From: CAYNTS01 sp964400495
Lineage (GTDB): Bacteria; Fidelibacterota; Marinisomatia; SCGC-AAA003-L08; D37C17
Assembly (NCBI GenBank): GCA_964400495.1
Contig: CAYNTS010000004.1
Coordinates: 1 to 61,317 of the forward strand
DNA: 61,317 bases
Reading direction: 5' to 3'
Shown: positions 8,181 to 15,516 of the stretch, piece after piece
Numbering within the stretch: the stretch's first letter is position 1
Layout of the letters: every line of letters begins with the position of its first letter
Translations under genes and position numbers: made by a program
The notes under the pieces: model-generated
The model's input: the letters and a program-made list of their open reading frames with translations, nothing else
What the model was told of the DNA's origin: nothing
The model's database searches: none

Positions 8181-9740
8181 TTAGAAAACTCGACTTCGGT
8201 AATCTTCTATTTCAATTTTCTTTTTCTCATCAGCCATCCAAGAGTTGAACACTTTTGCATTTTTACCATTGAGTAATTCGATTCGTAGAGTTTCAGCTTC
8301 CTCTTCAAATTTTGCTTCATCTAATGAGTCTTTTGAAACCATTTTGATTTTAACAATACTGCTATAGGTTTTAATTGTGTTAGATACATCTCCAGCTTTC
8401 ATCGCTTTTAATGTCCCTGTTAATGCATTACTCTTGCCAATTGCAGAAAAACTACCACCAATATTTTTTGTATCGTCATCTACAAACTCAAAATAGTCAT
8501 TGGTTGACGCAAAAGATTCCCATTCATCTGGGTTTGAAGGTGCTGTTGCCATCAATGAAGTAGCATACTCAGTTTTCTTTCCTCTAAGCAATGTTCTTTT
8601 AATTCCACTTTCAACTTGGGCTACTTCTTTGTGCCCAGCTGGTTGATAACCAATAATGTGAAAAACAGCAATTCCATTATCCATTGTTATTGGATCAGAA
8701 ACATCACCAATTGAATTATCAAACGCAAATCTAACTGCTGGTCGAGAAACTCCCAAGTTAAATGGTATTCCAGAGTTGTTAGAGAACCCTTCAATAATAT
8801 TGAGTGTGTCTTGAACATTTATCTCAAACATTTCCAATGCTTCATTAAAACTGGAGTAATCTACTTCATCAACAAAAAGAAGTGAGTTTTGCATTATAGA
8901 ATCTTGAATAGTTGAAACATTTAATGAATCAGCTTCTTCTGTTTTGGGATATTCCCAATACACATATTCAACAATTTGACTCTCGTCAGTCGTGTATAAT
9001 TCATCTTTGTCCTCATTAAATTGAGATAGAATATCATCATCACTAACTTCAACTAATGAATCAGGAATATTATTGGAATTTACGTGAATGAAATCAAGAG
9101 TACAATTTACATTACGTTTAATATATTCATCTTTAACTTCAATATCTGAAATAGAGGCAGTATTATTGTACAAGCTCCTGAGTTTTCTATCAGCTAGATA
9201 GGTTCGTAAGTAATTTTCCCATAAAACTAAAAGAGAAGAAATTTCTTCAGGAAGTGTACCATTACGAACAGCATCTTGATAGTTATCCATATCAAAAGAT
9301 TCATCTTCTTTAATAAACAAACCAGATGATTTTAAGTTATCTTGGAAAACTTGAGGAGGGGTTAATAAAAGAAAATCATAAATTTCATCATTTTCAACAG
9401 TTAATCCTATCTCTTCAATTATTTTATCTTTTATTACACGTTCAACTATAGAATTCCACGCAAAGTCACTCGCATTTTGGTAAGCCCTACTATCAAGTTC
9501 ACGGCCTTGATTTCTGTATTGATTTAACTGCCGTTCTCTTTCATTAATAAATCGTTGTCTTGGAATTTCTTTCTCACCAACTTTTCCGATATACAAACTA
9601 GTGTTAGTTTTTCCTGTTATAACATCCATTATATTTGCACCACCTACGAGACCACCTACTACCATACTAAGTAAGAAAAAGGTAAGTAGTATCCATAAAA
9701 CTATGTGAGATCTCTCTCTAATTTGTGTCATATTAAACAC
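8181..9740 (-). CDS. PpiD/SurA-type membrane-anchored peptidyl-prolyl isomerase-like chaperone
   Basis: A 519-residue protein with a short cytoplasmic N-terminus (TQIRERSHIVLW), one membrane anchor at about residues 13-36, then a SurA_N-like region (VGEKEIPRQRFINERERQLNQ, ERVIKDKIIEEIGL) and a C-terminal half with weak parvulin (PPIC) character around FAFDNSIGDVSDPI and GIAVFHIIGYQP. This order is that of PpiD, a periplasmic folding helper for outer-membrane and secreted proteins. The start is GTG at 9740, chosen because GGAG lies 7 bases before it; an ATG three codons later is also possible. It follows tRNA-Ala on the same strand and ends against the terminator at 8131-8160. PPIase activity may be weak or absent, as the parvulin residues are not clearly kept. 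Confidence 0.82.
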   Translation of the reverse strand: MFNMTQIRERSHIVLWILLTFFLLSMVVGGLVGGANIMDVITGKTNTSLYIGKVGEKEIPRQRFINERERQLNQYRNQGRELDSRAYQNASDFAWNSIVERVIKDKIIEEIGLTVENDEIYDFLLLTPPQVFQDNLKSSGLFIKEDESFDMDNYQDAVRNGTLPEEISSLLVLWENYLRTYLADRKLRSLYNNTASISDIEVKDEYIKRNVNCTLDFIHVNSNNIPDSLVEVSDDDILSQFNEDKDELYTTDESQIVEYVYWEYPKTEEADSLNVSTIQDSIMQNSLLFVDEVDYSSFNEALEMFEINVQDTLNIIEGFSNNSGIPFNLGVSRPAVRFAFDNSIGDVSDPITMDNGIAVFHIIGYQPAGHKEVAQVESGIKRTLLRGKKTEYATSLMATAPSNPDEWESFASTNDYFEFVDDDTKNIGGSFSAIGKSNALTGTLKAMKAGDVSNTIKTYSSIVKIKMVSKDSLDEAKFEEEAETLRIELLNGKNAKVFNSWMADEKKKIEIEDYRSRVF

Positions 9741-9792
9741 AGCATTTCTCCAAAATTATTTATTGTTAAGTTGAAGGATTCATTCCTTCGGG

Positions 9793-9865
<73 letters not shown>

Positions 9866-9985
9866 GAAAATACCAGCATGAAATTTATTTTTCTTAGAGG
9901 GTATTCTCAAAGCAAAAGCTTTTAAATATGTAATAAATTATCAAAAGGTTTGAATAACGTTCTGAAATCCTAATAAATTTGAGGG

Positions 9986-10483
9986 ATGAAATCACCGTTA
10001 ATTCAAATTATTTTACTCATCGGATTATCATTTATGCTTGGAATTATTCGATTTTTTATGTTGAGTGATGCAGAATTTACATTTATAAAAGTAGAACGAG
10101 AACTACAAAAGGGAAGTATTGAAGAAGACTCTAATTTTGAAATTCCGGATATGTTAACTGAGCCCATGATGATTAATTCACAAATCGCATTTAACTTATT
10201 TACTACCAATAGAGCAACTTTTATTGATGCTAGAGATGTTGAAGAATTTGAAGCAGAGCATATTCAAAATGCAGTGAACATCCCCTATGATTATTATGAA
10301 AATTATCTACATGTTATTGAAGAATTTGATACAGATTTTGGATATATTGTGTATTGCAGTGGGGGTGAATGTAGTTTGAGTTTGGATTTAGCTGATTATC
10401 TATTTGAGGTTGGCTTATTTAATATGTTTGTTTATGAGGGTGGCTTGCCCGAATGGATAGAAAATGGGTATCCAATAGAATGA
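9986..10483 (+). CDS. Membrane-anchored rhodanese-like protein
   Basis: A 165-residue protein with an N-terminal hydrophobic anchor or signal (residues 5-25) and a rhodanese domain from about residue 65: FIDARDVEEFEAEHIQNAVN, PYDYYENY, then the active-site loop YCSGGECSLS with the catalytic Cys, and VYEGGLPEWIENGYPIE at the end. Rhodaneses carry a persulfide on that Cys; a membrane-attached extracytoplasmic one suggests sulfur or redox chemistry in the periplasm. The start ATG has GAGGG directly before it. The stop codon overlaps the start of the next gene (ATGA), so it is coupled to the MauE-like gene and lies in one operon with the candidate selenoprotein. Confidence 0.88.
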   Translation: MKSPLIQIILLIGLSFMLGIIRFFMLSDAEFTFIKVERELQKGSIEEDSNFEIPDMLTEPMMINSQIAFNLFTTNRATFIDARDVEEFEAEHIQNAVNIPYDYYENYLHVIEEFDTDFGYIVYCSGGECSLSLDLADYLFEVGLFNMFVYEGGLPEWIENGYPIE

Positions 10484-10914
10484 ACTCTTTATTTAAACAA
10501 CAATGGATTGTTTTAACAGCTCGTTTCATTTTAGGTGTAATTTTGATTTGGGCAAGTATATATAAAATTGTTGACCCATCTGCATTTTCCAAAATTATTC
10601 ATAACTACCATGTGTTTCCAGTGGGTGTTGAAAACATTATAGCTTTGGTTGTTCCATGGTTAGAATTGATACTTGGTCTCTGTTTAATATTTGGAGTATT
10701 TTTAGATGGTGTATCTATCCTTTCAATTGCCATATTTATATTTTTTATATTAATTTTGTCGCAAGCATATATTAGAGGAATAGATTTACACTGTGGGTGT
10801 TTTTCATCCGATACATCATCTAAAATAGAAGATTTAAGGGGTGAAATGTTGATGCGTATCATTGAAGATATTTTTTATTTAGTGTGTGCATTTATTGTAA
10901 AATTTAGAAATTGA
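10480..10914 (+). CDS. MauE/DoxX-like redox-associated membrane protein
   Basis: A 144-residue protein with four predicted membrane helices. I choose the ATG at 10480, which overlaps the rhodanese stop as ATGA, over an in-frame ATG nine codons earlier inside that gene. The blocks VLTARFILGVILIWASIYKI-DP, FSKII-NY--FP and WLELILGLCLIFGVF are typical of the MauE branch of DoxX-like proteins, and a CGC motif (LHCGCF) near residue 105 is positioned as in MauE-like proteins linked to disulfide or thiol chemistry. It lies 14 bases before the candidate selenoprotein, so a shared thiol/selenol redox role is a reasonable inference. Confidence 0.82.
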   Translation: MNSLFKQQWIVLTARFILGVILIWASIYKIVDPSAFSKIIHNYHVFPVGVENIIALVVPWLELILGLCLIFGVFLDGVSILSIAIFIFFILILSQAYIRGIDLHCGCFSSDTSSKIEDLRGEMLMRIIEDIFYLVCAFIVKFRN

Positions 10915-10928
10915 TTTAAAGGGTAAGT

Positions 10929-12086
10929 ATGAGAAAGTTTGTGTTAGGTGTGGGTTTAATAATGTTTTTATTAAATACTGTACAAGCAAAAGATGGAATT
11001 GTAAACTATTTTAAGTTATTCGGAACCACCAATGTCCATGGTGAAACCGAACCCTGTGGCTGAAAAAAGAAACCTCTGGGCGGTCTTGCTCGGAAAGCAA
11101 CAATAATTGATGAAGCTAGACAAGATGGATCAGAAGTCATTATAGTTGACGCTGGAAATTTGTTCTTTAAGAAAGATGTTATCTCGCCTGGAATTTCTAA
11201 AGAGATTGCTAAAATAAATGTAAATACAATAATTGAGTCTTTCAATACAATTGGGTGTGATGCATTTTCACCTGGTTCTCAAGATTTTGCAGCAGGATTT
11301 GAATTTCTTAAATCTGCAGAACAAGAAGCAGAATTTCCATTTATCTCATCAAATATAATGGACGAAAACAATAATTTACTGTTTGAACCTTATTCAATTG
11401 TTTCAAAAGGTGGTATTTCAGTTGGATTTGTAGGCGCATCATCCATTTTCACACATACTGAAGTAAATGTTTCAGAACCTATTGAAGCAATATCACAATT
11501 TGTTTCTGAATTGGAGAATAAAGTGGATATGGTTGTTTTACTTTTTAGTGCAACGGAACAAGACTTGAGCCGATTGTACGAAAAAGAATTGAATATTGAT
11601 TTAATTTTACGTAGCAAATCTCGAAAACGATCAAGTGATGGTGGAAGTAAAATCCCAACATTTACAGCGGGTGATAGGGGAAAGTATCTGTTTCAATTTG
11701 ATGTAACCATGACAAAACAAGGTGAAGTATTTACTGATATAGTGGCACATAAAAATAAAATGGACCATGCCCACAAGCGGTTAGATAATATGAAAAAAGG
11801 CAACTTGATGGTTGATTTGCAGGAACTTTATAAAGATGATTCAGCAACTTTAAAAAAAATAGATAATTATGAAAATCAAATAAACAAAGCACAAGCAGGA
11901 TTGGATGAGGCCATTAATACAATTGTATTCACAAAGCATGAACTTGATAAAAAGATTATGGATAGACCAGATGTATTATTAATTGTAGACGCAGGAAAGC
12001 AAAAAGTGTCGGAAATATCAACACCTACACTGCCTCCAAATTCTCATAAAAACCATAATCACTCTCATAAAAATCACAACCATTAA
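10929..12086 (+). CDS. Candidate selenoprotein: exported UshA/5'-nucleotidase-like protein with EPCG-Sec motif and His-rich tail
   Basis: One frame runs from ATG 10929 (GGGTAAGT upstream) through an in-frame TGA at 11061-11063 (codon 45) to TAA at 12084-12086, giving 385 residues if the TGA is read as selenocysteine. The start gives a good signal peptide ending near TVQA. Around the TGA the protein reads NVHGETEPCG-U-KKKPLGGLARKA; related calcineurin-like/UshA-like exported proteins have EPCGC--PLGGLARR here, so U replaces the second Cys of a CxC pair. Downstream: VDAGNLFF, GCDAFSPGSQDF, PFISSNIM, VGFVGAS, resembling the metallophosphatase core, but the catalytic GNH(E/D) is GSQD, so phosphatase activity is doubtful. 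The C-terminus has two tandem SHKNHNH units, a likely metal-binding tail. Same operon as rhodanese and MauE-like genes. A plain ORF caller would start at 11160 and lose the key motif. A sequencing error (TGC/TGT to TGA) or pseudogene is the alternative. Confidence 0.83.
11075..11094 (+). promoter_or_regulatory. SECIS-like hairpin directly after the in-frame UGA
   Basis: Arms TCTGGGC (11075-11081) and GCTCGGA (11088-11094) form 7 pairs (two of them G-U) closing a 6-base loop GGTCTT. The loop begins 18 bases after the UGA and opens with GG, as bacterial SECIS elements do (E. coli fdhF has a GGUCU apical loop). It sits inside the coding sequence, as expected for SelB recruitment. Not tested by folding software. 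Confidence 0.72.
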
Positions 12087-12112
12087 AACGCATAAATTAA
12101 TGAAAAAATATG

Positions 12113-12142
12113 TTGGTATGAGTGGTTATATATTTCTAAAAT
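12113..12142 (+). promoter_or_regulatory. Possible promoter of the tRNA-Gly/Cys/Leu array
   Basis: TTGGTA (12113-12118) and TAAAAT (12137-12142) are 18 bases apart and lie 35 bases before tRNA-Gly. A moderate match in AT-rich DNA. Confidence 0.35.
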
Positions 12143-12177
12143 ATGCTCCGCCGAGAGGCGAGATTTTATAGAAGATT

Positions 12178-12250
12178 GCGAAAGTAGCTCAGCTGGTAGA
12201 GCATCACGTTGCCAACGTGAGGGTCGTCGGTTCGAATCCGATCTTTCGCT
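12178..12250 (+). tRNA. tRNA-Gly (anticodon GCC)
   Basis: Acceptor GCGAAAG/CTTTCGC pairs perfectly; D arm GCTC--GAGC; anticodon stem TCACG/CGTGA around TTGCCAA with anticodon GCC; T arm GTCGG-TTCGAAT-CCGAT; discriminator T. CCA is not encoded. Confidence 0.96.
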
Positions 12251-12252
12251 CT

Positions 12253-12278
12253 ACGGTCTCTGCGGAGACCGTTTTTTT
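12253..12278 (+). terminator. Terminator-like hairpin between tRNA-Gly and tRNA-Cys
   Basis: ACGGTCTC, loop TGCG, GAGACCGT, then seven T. The next tRNA begins one base after the T run ends, so there is no room for a separate promoter between them. Confidence 0.8.
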
Positions 12279-12279
12279 A

Positions 12280-12351
12280 GGCGTCGTAGCCAAGTGGTAA
12301 GGCACCGGTTTGCAAAACCGCTATTCACCAGTTCGAATCTGGTCGACGCCT
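12280..12351 (+). tRNA. tRNA-Cys (anticodon GCA)
   Basis: Acceptor GGCGTCG/CGACGCC pairs perfectly; short D arm GCC--GGC; anticodon loop TTGCAAA with anticodon GCA, stem with one C-C mismatch at its base; T arm ACCAG-TTCGAAT-CTGGT; discriminator T. CCA is not encoded. Confidence 0.95.
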
Positions 12352-12356
12352 CTTAA

Positions 12357-12389
12357 TAGTGACACGTAATTTATAGTCACTATTTTTTT
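12357..12389 (+). terminator. Terminator-like hairpin between tRNA-Cys and tRNA-Leu
   Basis: TAGTGAC (12357-12363) pairs with GTCACTA (12376-12382) across a 12-base loop and is followed by seven T. tRNA-Leu starts at the next base. Confidence 0.65.
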
Positions 12390-12474
12390 GCCGAGGTGGC
12401 GAAATTGGTAGACGCAAGAGACTTAAAATCTCTCGGTTCTTCGGACCGTGCCGGTTCGATTCCGGCCCTCGGTA
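12390..12474 (+). tRNA. tRNA-Leu (anticodon TAA)
   Basis: An 85-base class II tRNA: acceptor GCCGAGG/CCTCGGT, D arm with GGCGAAATTGGTAGACGC, anticodon loop CTTAAAA with anticodon TAA, long variable arm CGGTTCTTCGGACCG, T arm GCCGG-TTCGATT-CCGGC, discriminator A. Confidence 0.96.
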
Positions 12475-12475
12475 C

Positions 12476-12504
12476 ACAAACCCTCTTTTGAGGGTTTGTT
12501 ATTT
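12476..12504. terminator. Terminator after tRNA-Leu, convergent with the histidine kinase gene
   Basis: A 10-bp perfect inverted repeat, ACAAACCCTC, loop TTTT, GAGGGTTTGT, followed by TATTTT. It overlaps the end of the kinase gene on the minus strand and can serve both directions. Confidence 0.88.
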
Positions 12505-13860
12505 TATTGGCAATTTAATTTTAACTTCTAATCCGGGTCGATGAGATTTAAATTTAATTCTACCTTTATGTTTCTTTATTATCCAGTTACAAATTGAGAG
12601 CCCAAGACCAGACCCAGATGTAGAACTTTCAATTCGATCTGATCTGAAAAATCGATTTGTTAGTAAATCAAGTTCATTTTTTGAAACCCCAGTCCCATAA
12701 TCTCGAATTGATACATTAGCATAATCGCTTTCTTGTCGAACATCAACATCAATTTTATTATTATCAAAACTATATTTAACTGCATTGTCAATAATATTTC
12801 TAAACAAAATATCCAACCAATTTTTATCACCGCTACATGAAACAGAACTAATATTAGAAGTGTTTATAACTATCCCTTTTTGAATGGTTGTGTTTTTTAT
12901 TCTATTAATTTCATTAAACAAAACATCGTTTAACCAAATAGTTTCAGTTTCAATTTCTAAATTGCCATTTTCAATCAGAGAAAGTTGAGTAAGTTTATCT
13001 GTAATATCCTGTAGTCGCTGAATTTCATCTAATATTGAATGAGCCACTTTTATCAATTCTATTTTATCGTCCGTTTTAATTGCTTGTTCAATATCAGATT
13101 TCATAATTGTTAAAGGTGTTTTAATTTCATGTGAGGCATCTGCACTAAATTGTTTAATTGAATTAATTGTTTTTTCAAGTCTATCTAAATAATAGTTGAG
13201 CTCATTTGTAATTTCAACTATTTCAATGTCATCATAATTATTACTTAAACGAACTAAGGATGTTGTTTTCATTCTTTTTATCTGATTCGAAATATGCAAA
13301 ATAGGTGCAAGAAACCGTTTAGTTATTATATATCCAGCTACAAAACTAACTATTACACCAATAAATAAAATAAATAATGCAATGCTTATAAATGAGTTTT
13401 GGATATCATCTAATTCTTTTAGTGTTATTGAAGTATTGATGTAGCCAATAGTATCATTATCAGAGATAATAGGTTTTATTATTGAACGTACGAGAGTTTT
13501 ATTATAAATAAAATTATAATATCCAGGAGATAAATTACTCCAATCTTCAAGTGGTGTAATGATGTTTTCTGTTTGAAGAACTACTTTATCATTTTGAATA
13601 ATTTCGACATAGATTGGATGTGTACTATTTGGCAAATGTTCTTCTTCCTCCCATTCGTCAAAATGGGCTACTTCTATTTTTCCATTTTTATGAACTAAAG
13701 TATAAATCATTTCATCAACTTCAATTTTCAAATGTTTATCAATATTTATTTTTGTTTTTTGGCTGATGAATAAATATGATGATATACCCAATATTGACAA
13801 AATAAAAATTAGTAAAATGGAGTAATAAAAGGTTAATTTGATTTTAATTGATGAAAACAT
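12499..13860 (-). CDS. Sensor histidine kinase (EnvZ/OmpR class)
   Basis: A 453-residue membrane kinase: helix at about residues 8-30, a periplasmic sensor of roughly 125 residues, second helix near 155-178, HAMP-like linker, then HisKA with the H-box FSADASHEIKTPLT (phospho-His about residue 243) and HATPase_c with DNAVKYS (N box), DYGTGVS (G1) and GSGLGLSI (G2). The partner response regulator lies immediately upstream on the same strand with a 2-base gap. The pair faces the multiheme cytochrome operon across 118 bases, so control of that operon by the sensed signal is a plausible inference. The sensor is acidic (EWEEEEH), with no family I recognise. Confidence 0.93.
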   Translation of the reverse strand: MFSSIKIKLTFYYSILLIFILSILGISSYLFISQKTKINIDKHLKIEVDEMIYTLVHKNGKIEVAHFDEWEEEEHLPNSTHPIYVEIIQNDKVVLQTENIITPLEDWSNLSPGYYNFIYNKTLVRSIIKPIISDNDTIGYINTSITLKELDDIQNSFISIALFILFIGVIVSFVAGYIITKRFLAPILHISNQIKRMKTTSLVRLSNNYDDIEIVEITNELNYYLDRLEKTINSIKQFSADASHEIKTPLTIMKSDIEQAIKTDDKIELIKVAHSILDEIQRLQDITDKLTQLSLIENGNLEIETETIWLNDVLFNEINRIKNTTIQKGIVINTSNISSVSCSGDKNWLDILFRNIIDNAVKYSFDNNKIDVDVRQESDYANVSIRDYGTGVSKNELDLLTNRFFRSDRIESSTSGSGLGLSICNWIIKKHKGRIKFKSHRPGLEVKIKLPIK

Positions 13861-13862
13861 GT

Positions 13863-14525
13863 TTATGTTGAACTTATCATATAGCCCTTACCTCGAACTG
13901 CTTTAATTAAACCTTCAATTTCTATCTTTTTACGTAAATAATTAATATACACATCAACAATATTAGACTGTGGGTCAAAATCAATTCCCCATATTTCATG
14001 CAGGAGTATTTCTCTTGAAACTGTTGAATCAATATTTCGAGATAAATATTCTAGTAACTCATACTCCTGAAGAGATAAATAAATTTGGACATTATTTTTG
14101 TATACTTTTCTTTCTTTTGGTTCAATTCTTAAATTATTTAAAACAATTGGTGTCAGAAATTCTGCGTTACTTCTTCTCAATAGTGTTCTGATACGAGCAA
14201 GTAATTCTTGAACTTCAAATGGTTTGGTCATATAATCATCAGCACCAGAATCGAGACCTTCAATTTTGTCAGTTAATGTACTTCTAGCTGTTAACATTAA
14301 AATGGGTGAATTTATGAATTGACTTCTGAGTAATCTACAAAGTTCAACACCAGAAGTATTTGGTAATCTCCAATCTAAAATAAAAAGTATAAAATAATTA
14401 TTTTCAACCAATTTGAGAGCTTCTTCTGCAGAATGTACAACTTTCACTTGATAATTATTTGTTTCAAGTTGTTTGCAAATTGACTTAGCTAATTTCTTAT
14501 CATCTTCTACTAATAAAATACTCAT
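13863..14525 (-). CDS. OmpR/PhoB-family response regulator
   Basis: A 220-residue regulator: receiver domain with LLVEDDKKLAKS (acidic pair), DWRLPNTSGVEL (phospho-Asp about residue 52), LTARS (Thr) and TKPFEVQELLARI (Lys), followed by a winged-helix DNA-binding domain ending in NIVDVYINYLRKKIE and VRGKGYMI. It forms an operon with the kinase downstream. It is divergent from the electron-transfer operon beginning at 14644, making that operon a likely target. Confidence 0.95.
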   Translation of the reverse strand: MSILLVEDDKKLAKSICKQLETNNYQVKVVHSAEEALKLVENNYFILFILDWRLPNTSGVELCRLLRSQFINSPILMLTARSTLTDKIEGLDSGADDYMTKPFEVQELLARIRTLLRRSNAEFLTPIVLNNLRIEPKERKVYKNNVQIYLSLQEYELLEYLSRNIDSTVSREILLHEIWGIDFDPQSNIVDVYINYLRKKIEIEGLIKAVRGKGYMISST

Positions 14526-14643
14526 AATTTAATTTACACAATTAACTTAATTCTACTTTAATCCTTCATGAATTATTAGAGGATTTTAATTATCATAGCA
14601 ATTCAATTATTCTTAAGATAAATGCGAGATAATTTAAGAGATT
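14526..14643. promoter_or_regulatory. Divergent control region between two-component genes and cytochrome operon
   Basis: The 118 bases are AT-rich and must hold promoters in both directions. A short direct repeat, ACTTAAT (14545-14551) and ACTTTAAT (14555-14562), spaced by one helical turn, is the kind of site OmpR/PhoB proteins bind, but this is weak evidence in such AT-rich DNA. Confidence 0.35.
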
Positions 14644-15516
14644 ATGGCAATACAAAGACAAAAAATAAAAACTATTGATACAATGGTTGCAGAAATTATT
14701 GAAGAAACTTCTGAAACAACAACAATTGTGTTATTTACCGGAAATGATAAATTAGAATATCAGCCAGGACACTTTCTTACAATTGATCCAAAACAATTCG
14801 AAGCTTTAGACAGATGGATTTGTTATTTGGAAGATTTGAAAGGTAAAAAGGAGAAACCAAGAGCATATTCAATTTCGAGTGCTCCTCATGAAAAATACTT
14901 GGCTTTCACTGTAAAGGAAGAACAATATGTTTCAGGGAAAACCAAATATCCACCATTATTGTCACCCATATTAGCAAAACGTTCAATTATTGGTTCAAAA
15001 CTCACAATAACAGGATTTACAGGACCTTATGTCCTCCCCAATAATATTGAAGATATTGATGAAATTGTTCATATTTGTGCAGGTTCTGGGGTTGTGCCTA
15101 ACTTTAGTATTTTAAAGCATACCCTTTATCATTTCCCAACCATTAAGCATACATTTGTTTTATCAAATAAAAGAGTGGACGATGTAATTTTCAAAAACCA
15201 ATTAATGGAATTACAAAAGCAATATCCAAATTGTTTAAAATTAGTTTTCAATCTTACAAGAGAAAAGTCGTCAGTTAAATTAGAAAATACCATTGTTAGG
15301 AATTCAAGAATTACTGAAGAAGATTTACTGGAAGTAAATAATCCAAACATAAATCAACATTTTATGATTTGCGGACCAGCGATTAATAAATTTGATAAAC
15401 AAAAAGCTAAGAAAACAGGGGAAACTCCAACTCCTAAATTTTTAGAAACAATACTTTCATACTTAGAAAATATTGGCATTGAATCAAGCCAAATCACGAA
15501 AGAGTCTTATGGGTAA
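14644..15516 (+). CDS. FNR-like FAD/NAD(P) oxidoreductase
   Basis: A 290-residue ferredoxin-NADP-reductase-fold flavoprotein: FAD domain with YQPGHFLTID and RAYSISSAP (FAD-binding RxYS), then NAD(P) domain with CAGSGVVPNFSILKH, HTFVLSNK and FMICGPAIN. Soluble and cytoplasmic by lack of signal or helices. It is the first gene of the cytochrome operon and overlaps the next gene by 8 bases, so it may feed electrons from, or pass them to, NAD(P)H for the membrane partner encoded next. A spacer of about 20 residues between FAD strands (RWICYLEDLKGKKEKP) is a family variation. Confidence 0.88.
   Translation: MAIQRQKIKTIDTMVAEIIEETSETTTIVLFTGNDKLEYQPGHFLTIDPKQFEALDRWICYLEDLKGKKEKPRAYSISSAPHEKYLAFTVKEEQYVSGKTKYPPLLSPILAKRSIIGSKLTITGFTGPYVLPNNIEDIDEIVHICAGSGVVPNFSILKHTLYHFPTIKHTFVLSNKRVDDVIFKNQLMELQKQYPNCLKLVFNLTREKSSVKLENTIVRNSRITEEDLLEVNNPNINQHFMICGPAINKFDKQKAKKTGETPTPKFLETILSYLENIGIESSQITKESYG

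Noticed and set aside
10453..10479. Upstream ATG for the MauE-like gene
   Set aside because: It would lie inside the rhodanese gene; the ATGA overlap at 10480 matches the coupling used by neighbouring genes and the first membrane helix.
11061..11063. UGA read as Trp or Gly through a variant genetic code
   Set aside because: UGA ends several normal genes in this window (rplT, rhodanese, FolD and others), and the site aligns with a Cys in related proteins.
11006..11245. Minus-strand open frame across the UGA region
   Set aside because: It is a shadow of the selenoprotein frame; no ribosome site or domain.
10929..12086. Functional 5'-nucleotidase (UshA)
   Set aside because: The catalytic GNH(E/D) block is GSQD and the first metal motif is altered (VHGETEPCG), so only the fold is likely kept.
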